Positions 14,168 through 17,474 of a DNA stretch of 17,474 bases are shown here, in pieces. Numbering within the stretch: the first letter of the stretch is position 1; the number at the start of each line of letters is the position of its first letter. Both the position numbers and the translations under genes were made by a program. Under the pieces are notes generated by a model. The model saw only the letters and a list, made by a program, of their open reading frames with translations, did not search any database and had not been told where the DNA came from. The stretch comes from Minisyncoccota bacterium (GTDB lineage: Bacteria > Patescibacteriota > Microgenomatia > UBA1400 > PJMF01). The stretch spans positions 5,462 through 22,935 of the forward strand of contig DOZC01000071.1 of NCBI GenBank assembly GCA_003518205.1, in the 5' to 3' direction.

Positions 14168-15187
14168 ATGTCACCTTCCTCTGCAATTATTTTTGATGGA
14201 GTCAGTAAATTTTTTAATGCCGATAAGGGTAAACAATTAAAAAATTTATTTAATCATCAGTTTAACTCTGCAGACAGATATGTGGCGTTGAAAGATGTTT
14301 CCTTTACCATAAAAACTGGTGAATGTGTTGGCTTGAATGGTTCTAATGGAGCTGGCAAAAGTACTCTATTTCGACTCATAGCTGGTATTTATCAACCAGA
14401 TTCCGGTTTGATTACTGTTAACGGTCAAGTGGCTCCAGTTTTAGAGTTGGGTTCGGGACTGCATCCAGAACTTTCTGGAATTGATAATATTAATCTATAT
14501 GCGTCAATTTTAGGATACTGGCAAAACCTAGATCAAAAAATAATAAAAAAGATCATTAATTTTTCGCAACTCAATGAATTTATTTTTAACCCAATTAGGA
14601 CCTACTCAACTGGCATGAGGGCTAGATTGGCTTTTTCAATTGCTATTCACAGCAATGCCAAAATTATGTTGTTTGATGAGGCTTTATCTGCTGGAGATAG
14701 TGATTTTAACTTTAGAGCATTGAGAGAAATTAAAAAACTAATTGGTAGAAAAACTATCTTAATTAGCAGCCATAATTTTGGTTTATTACAGCAAATTTGT
14801 GGTCGAATGATTACGATTGAAAATAAAACCATTCAAAAAACTTCAGAAACAAATATTGGTTTATTTTTAACTAAGCTTCCCATTGATCATGAGTTTTTTT
14901 GTAAAGCCACTTCAAATAGCATGTGGCCAATTATTAAAAAGGGAGATTCGGTAGGTATTAAAAAAGTCGCTTTAGAAAAACTTAAAATTGATGATGTGGT
15001 AATGTTTTCATTTAAAAACATTAGTCAGGTTATTATTCATCGAATTGTGGAGATTAAAACTTCAAAGCATCAACTTCAAATTCTCACTAAGGGAGACTTT
15101 GCTGATCAAATTGATCCATGGCAGGTTGAAATCGATAATTATTTGGGTAAGGTTATTAAAATTAATAACCGGCTATTTGAAAAATAA
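14168..15187 (+). CDS. ABC ATPase (Wzt/TagH-like) fused to an S26B signal-peptidase-like domain
   Basis: A 339-residue protein from ATG 14168; an in-frame TTG at 14150 would add six residues and overlap the permease. Residues about 1-235 are a Wzt/TagH-type nucleotide-binding domain: Walker A GSNGAGKST (58-66), the Wzt-type VLELGSGLHPELSG, signature YSTGM (146-150), Walker B LFDEA (D170, E171) and switch His202. Residues about 243-335 match the SipW/ER-type signal peptidase I fold: SNSMWP (Ser251), KIDDVVMF, IIHRIVEI (His291) and TKGDFADQID (D310, D316). These supply a Ser-His-Asp set. No membrane segment is present, so the protease domain should be cytoplasmic. By analogy with peptidase-containing ABC transporters it may cleave a leader during export. 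In ordinary Wzt this region would instead be a carbohydrate-binding domain. Confidence 0.85.
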   Translation: MSPSSAIIFDGVSKFFNADKGKQLKNLFNHQFNSADRYVALKDVSFTIKTGECVGLNGSNGAGKSTLFRLIAGIYQPDSGLITVNGQVAPVLELGSGLHPELSGIDNINLYASILGYWQNLDQKIIKKIINFSQLNEFIFNPIRTYSTGMRARLAFSIAIHSNAKIMLFDEALSAGDSDFNFRALREIKKLIGRKTILISSHNFGLLQQICGRMITIENKTIQKTSETNIGLFLTKLPIDHEFFCKATSNSMWPIIKKGDSVGIKKVALEKLKIDDVVMFSFKNISQVIIHRIVEIKTSKHQLQILTKGDFADQIDPWQVEIDNYLGKVIKINNRLFEK

Positions 15188-15189
15188 TT

Positions 15190-16497
15190 ATGCTTACTAA
15201 AATATCAAATTTTATTTGCAGAAAAATTCAGCGATTAATATCACTGACAGTTTTTCCCAACTCACCCACTAGCCGATGGCTGATAAATTTTTACTTAGCA
15301 GAAATTAAAAATCGGGTTTCAAGCTTTGAAACTAGCCAAAACCTGGGCTGGTTATTAACGCCTAGCCATCCATTCGCTAGAAAAGTTGCTAGTCAGTTTA
15401 TGAGTTTGGATCAAAATCACCTCGGGAATTGGTCAATTAACGGTGTGGAACTATGGAGTACTCGCCAGCTTGAAAAAAATGTGATTGACGCTATGGTTGA
15501 TCTGTACCAAGCAGCAAATCAAAAATTAGAAGGGTATTTTACCAGCGGCAGTACTGAGGGAAATATTTACGCTGCCTGGCAGGGCAGAAATTATCTCCAG
15601 ACTTTTTGCCCAAATTCAAAAATTGATGTGATCGGCACTGACTTGAGTCATTATTCCATCAAAAAAGCCGCCAATCTATTAAATTTACCCTTTATCGTTA
15701 GCCCATTAAATGATTCAGACTGGAATCTTGACCCGAATGGGCTCTACCAGACTCTAGAACAAAGATACAAAAAAGGTCAAAGGGGTTTTCTGGTTTCTCT
15801 GACCATGGGTTACACCCAAACTGGCACCAGCGACAAAATCGAGCCCATTTTAAAAATTATCAGAAAACTCCGCAAAAATTATCCAGAGACTCATTTTTAC
15901 GTCTGGATTGATGCGGCTTTACTAGGATTTGTGTTGCCTTTTATTGAAAATTTCACTCCATTTGAATCAACTGAAATTGGGGCTCTGGTTGTGGACTTTC
16001 ATAAATTCGCTCAAGTACCGTATCCAGCTGGAGGAGTGTTCTATCGATCAAAGTTTCGAAAATATATTGAACAAGATATCTCTTATCTACCGAATAAGGA
16101 CAACACTCTACTCGGATCCCGTCCTGGTTATACAGTGGCGGCTACTTGGGCTATGATTCAGCTTCAGGGCAAAGCTGGATTTAGTAAAATAGTGAAACAG
16201 CAATTAGAGCATAAGGCTTATTTTTTAAAAAAACTTTTAGAAAATTTTCCAAAAACCGAAATTATTTCAGCCGAAAACAGCCTGACTTGCGGCCTAATTT
16301 TCCATGATTTACCTAATCAAAGCATTTCTAAAGCCACTGGAGACAAATATGGGTTTTTTGCCAAACCAATCTATTTAAATTTTGCCAAAACTGGCCGCAG
16401 ACTGGTTAAAATGTATAAAATATACTTTTTGCCACATAGTAATATTAAAGCTATCGATTGTTGTCTAGCTGAACTAGCATCAGAAAAAAAGTCATGA
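15190..16497 (+). CDS. Group II PLP-dependent decarboxylase-like enzyme (histidine decarboxylase type)
   Basis: A 435-residue fold-type I PLP enzyme. Features of the group II amino-acid decarboxylases are GYFTSGSTEGNIYAAW (115-130, phosphate-binding loop), HYSIKKA (His154, ring stacking), LTMGYTQTGTSDKI (204-217), WIDAALLGF (Asp241, contacts the pyridine nitrogen), DFHKFAQVPYPAGG (Lys272, Schiff base) and LLGSRPGY (307-314). All catalytic residues are present. The closest recognisable relatives decarboxylate histidine and other free amino acids. In this cluster it might make an amine building block or act on the C-terminus of a modified peptide. The first 45 residues are basic and amphipathic and may be an extra membrane-associated helix. 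It begins two bases after the ATPase stop and overlaps the next gene by ATGA. Confidence 0.82.
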   Translation: MLTKISNFICRKIQRLISLTVFPNSPTSRWLINFYLAEIKNRVSSFETSQNLGWLLTPSHPFARKVASQFMSLDQNHLGNWSINGVELWSTRQLEKNVIDAMVDLYQAANQKLEGYFTSGSTEGNIYAAWQGRNYLQTFCPNSKIDVIGTDLSHYSIKKAANLLNLPFIVSPLNDSDWNLDPNGLYQTLEQRYKKGQRGFLVSLTMGYTQTGTSDKIEPILKIIRKLRKNYPETHFYVWIDAALLGFVLPFIENFTPFESTEIGALVVDFHKFAQVPYPAGGVFYRSKFRKYIEQDISYLPNKDNTLLGSRPGYTVAATWAMIQLQGKAGFSKIVKQQLEHKAYFLKKLLENFPKTEIISAENSLTCGLIFHDLPNQSISKATGDKYGFFAKPIYLNFAKTGRRLVKMYKIYFLPHSNIKAIDCCLAELASEKKS

Positions 16498-17291
16498 AGA
16501 AAATCTTTAAATTAGTTAACTCAATTAAGCTGAATTGGGGTATTAAAACTTGGGTAAGAAACCGATTTGATTTGGCGGAATATTTTATCGAAAACAAATT
16601 AATCTATCCAGTTTTTAAAAAATTTGAACGCCATATTTATCACAAGATCGTGAGTCATTATGGCGCAGATTATAAATGGGGTGAGCAACGTTCTCAAAAT
16701 CTGCGTAAAACTAGTTATGGGTATGGTTTATTTCATTACACTATGATTAGAAACCAGAAACCCAAAAGAATCTTATGTTTGGGATCGATGTATGGCTATA
16801 TTCCTTACATGATGGCCAAAGCTTGTGAAGATAATGGTTATGGTCATGTCGATTTTGTCGATGCAGGCTACGATCTGGAGTCTGGTCTGGATCCACATGT
16901 CCATTTTTTTGGGCAAGGTTTTTGGCCAAAAACTGATCTCAAAAAACATTTCAGCTATTTTCTTGATTCTAAATATATTTCCACCCACCTGATGAAAACT
17001 GCAGAGTTTGCTCAAAAAACTACTCAAACTTATGATTATGTTTATTTAGATGCAGATCATTCATATCTTGGAGCCAAAAGCGACGTTTTGAATTTTTGGC
17101 CAAAACTGAACTCAGAAGGTTATTTAGTTTTCCATGACATTCACTTTCAAAAAACTCTCCATGGGGTTGATTTTGAATTTTGGAAGATCTGGGCTGAGAT
17201 GAGCAACCAACCTTTCAAATTAGAAGTTTCTAATCATTACTCAGGATTGGGAATTATTCAAAAACTTGGCAGTCAAAAACTGCCGTGGTAG
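16494..17291 (+). CDS. Class I SAM-dependent methyltransferase-like protein (copy 2)
   Basis: A 265-residue paralogue of the protein at 11102-11806, with about 55 extra N-terminal residues. Shared blocks include YGYGLFHYTMIR (75-86), ILCLGSMYGYIPYMMAKACEDNGYG (93-117, SAM-site motif I), VDFVDAG (119-125) and DYVYLDADHSYLGA (181-194) followed by FWPKLNSEGYLVFHDI. Both proteins end with SGLGI(I/L)QK. The start codon overlaps the decarboxylase stop (ATGA), so it belongs to the same operon. Its substrate is unknown. Divergence between the copies, with longer and different middle sections, suggests different substrates or a structural partner role rather than a recent duplication. Confidence 0.72.
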   Translation: MKKIFKLVNSIKLNWGIKTWVRNRFDLAEYFIENKLIYPVFKKFERHIYHKIVSHYGADYKWGEQRSQNLRKTSYGYGLFHYTMIRNQKPKRILCLGSMYGYIPYMMAKACEDNGYGHVDFVDAGYDLESGLDPHVHFFGQGFWPKTDLKKHFSYFLDSKYISTHLMKTAEFAQKTTQTYDYVYLDADHSYLGAKSDVLNFWPKLNSEGYLVFHDIHFQKTLHGVDFEFWKIWAEMSNQPFKLEVSNHYSGLGIIQKLGSQKLPW

Positions 17292-17390
17292 TGGTCATCA
17301 GCAATCATTATTTTTCTACTTAGAATTTTAACTGCTGACTTGAGAAGGTTTGAAAAAAATTCGCTCTAGGGAAAACTTAAGATTTTGAGT

Positions 17391-17396
17391 TATAAT
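17391..17396 (+). promoter_or_regulatory. -10 box of the tRNA-Val gene
   Basis: A perfect TATAAT ends 13 bases before the first base of the tRNA, as expected for a short precursor leader. I see no clear -35. The gap 17292-17390 otherwise holds nothing I can recognise. Confidence 0.45.
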
Positions 17397-17409
17397 CACT
17401 TCCGCTACC

Positions 17410-17474
17410 GGACTCTTAGCTCAGTTGGTTAGAGCGTTTCATTGACATTGAAAAGGTCAGAGGTTCGAGTCCTC
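17410..17474 (+). tRNA. tRNA-Val (anticodon GAC), 3' end cut off by window
   Basis: The acceptor 5' strand GGACTCT (17410-17416) is followed by TA and a D arm closing AGAGC against GCTC with a GTTGGTTA loop. The anticodon stem TTTCA/TGAAA encloses the seven-base loop TTGACAT, so the anticodon is GAC (valine). The variable loop and a T arm with AGAGG-TTCGAGT-CCTC follow to the window end. About 65 of the usual 77 bases are visible. Confidence 0.9.

Noticed and set aside
17268-17284. GGCAGT/ACTGCC hairpin considered as a terminator after the last cluster gene
   Set aside because: It lies within the coding end of the gene and has no T-run after it.
1-17474. CRISPR arrays, insertion sequences, rRNA and phage genes
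   Set aside because: I saw no regularly spaced repeats, transposase or integrase motifs, rRNA or phage structural genes in the window.

Overview
The window looks like a chromosomal piece of a small-genome bacterium, most likely a member of the Candidate Phyla Radiation (Patescibacteria). This is inferred from several things. Housekeeping genes are compact and tightly packed, and PheT lacks its usual N-terminal tRNA-binding OB domain. A class A penicillin-binding protein sits next to a WaaL/Wzy-type membrane protein. Start sites are mostly without Shine-Dalgarno sequences, with extended -10 promoters lying directly against start codons. A taxonomic call would need a marker-gene tree.

Left and centre (about 1-11,010) are mainly core functions. 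On the minus strand at the edge is a small two-gene pair resembling a toxin-antitoxin arrangement (1-321). Next come a 33-residue single-membrane-segment peptide and tyrS (374-1759). A divergent plus-strand gene encodes a bifunctional class A PBP (1835-4630) with an Ig-like region and a Thr/Ala/Pro tail. On the minus strand follow an O-antigen-ligase-like membrane protein, pheT, pheS and a 66-residue hypothetical protein (4635-9492). The pheS side is preceded by a 24-codon, Phe- and Ile-containing leader ORF and a terminator whose 5' arm can pair instead with the end of that leader ORF. This looks like classical transcription attenuation. The infC-rpmI-rplT operon (9767-11007, minus) ends in its own strong terminator.

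Right side (11,102-17,291, plus strand) is a more AT-rich accessory cluster that I read as a candidate RiPP-like (ribosomally made, post-translationally modified peptide) pathway. In order it has: a SAM-methyltransferase-like gene; a 21-residue peptide ORF with the best promoter and Shine-Dalgarno in the region; a QueC-like ATP-pyrophosphatase; a PqqD-like peptide-recognition protein overlapping it by ATGA; a Wzm/TagG-type ABC permease; a Wzt/TagH-type ABC ATPase fused to a C-terminal S26B (SipW/ER-type) signal-peptidase-like domain; a group II PLP decarboxylase; and a second methyltransferase-like gene homologous to the first. The proposed logic is that the PqqD-like protein presents the peptide, the QueC-like, PLP and methyltransferase enzymes modify it, and the transporter with the fused protease matures and exports it. 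All of this function is inferred from domain content. Alternative readings are a glycan-export locus or a pathway for a non-ribosomal small molecule. The window ends in a partial tRNA-Val(GAC) gene.
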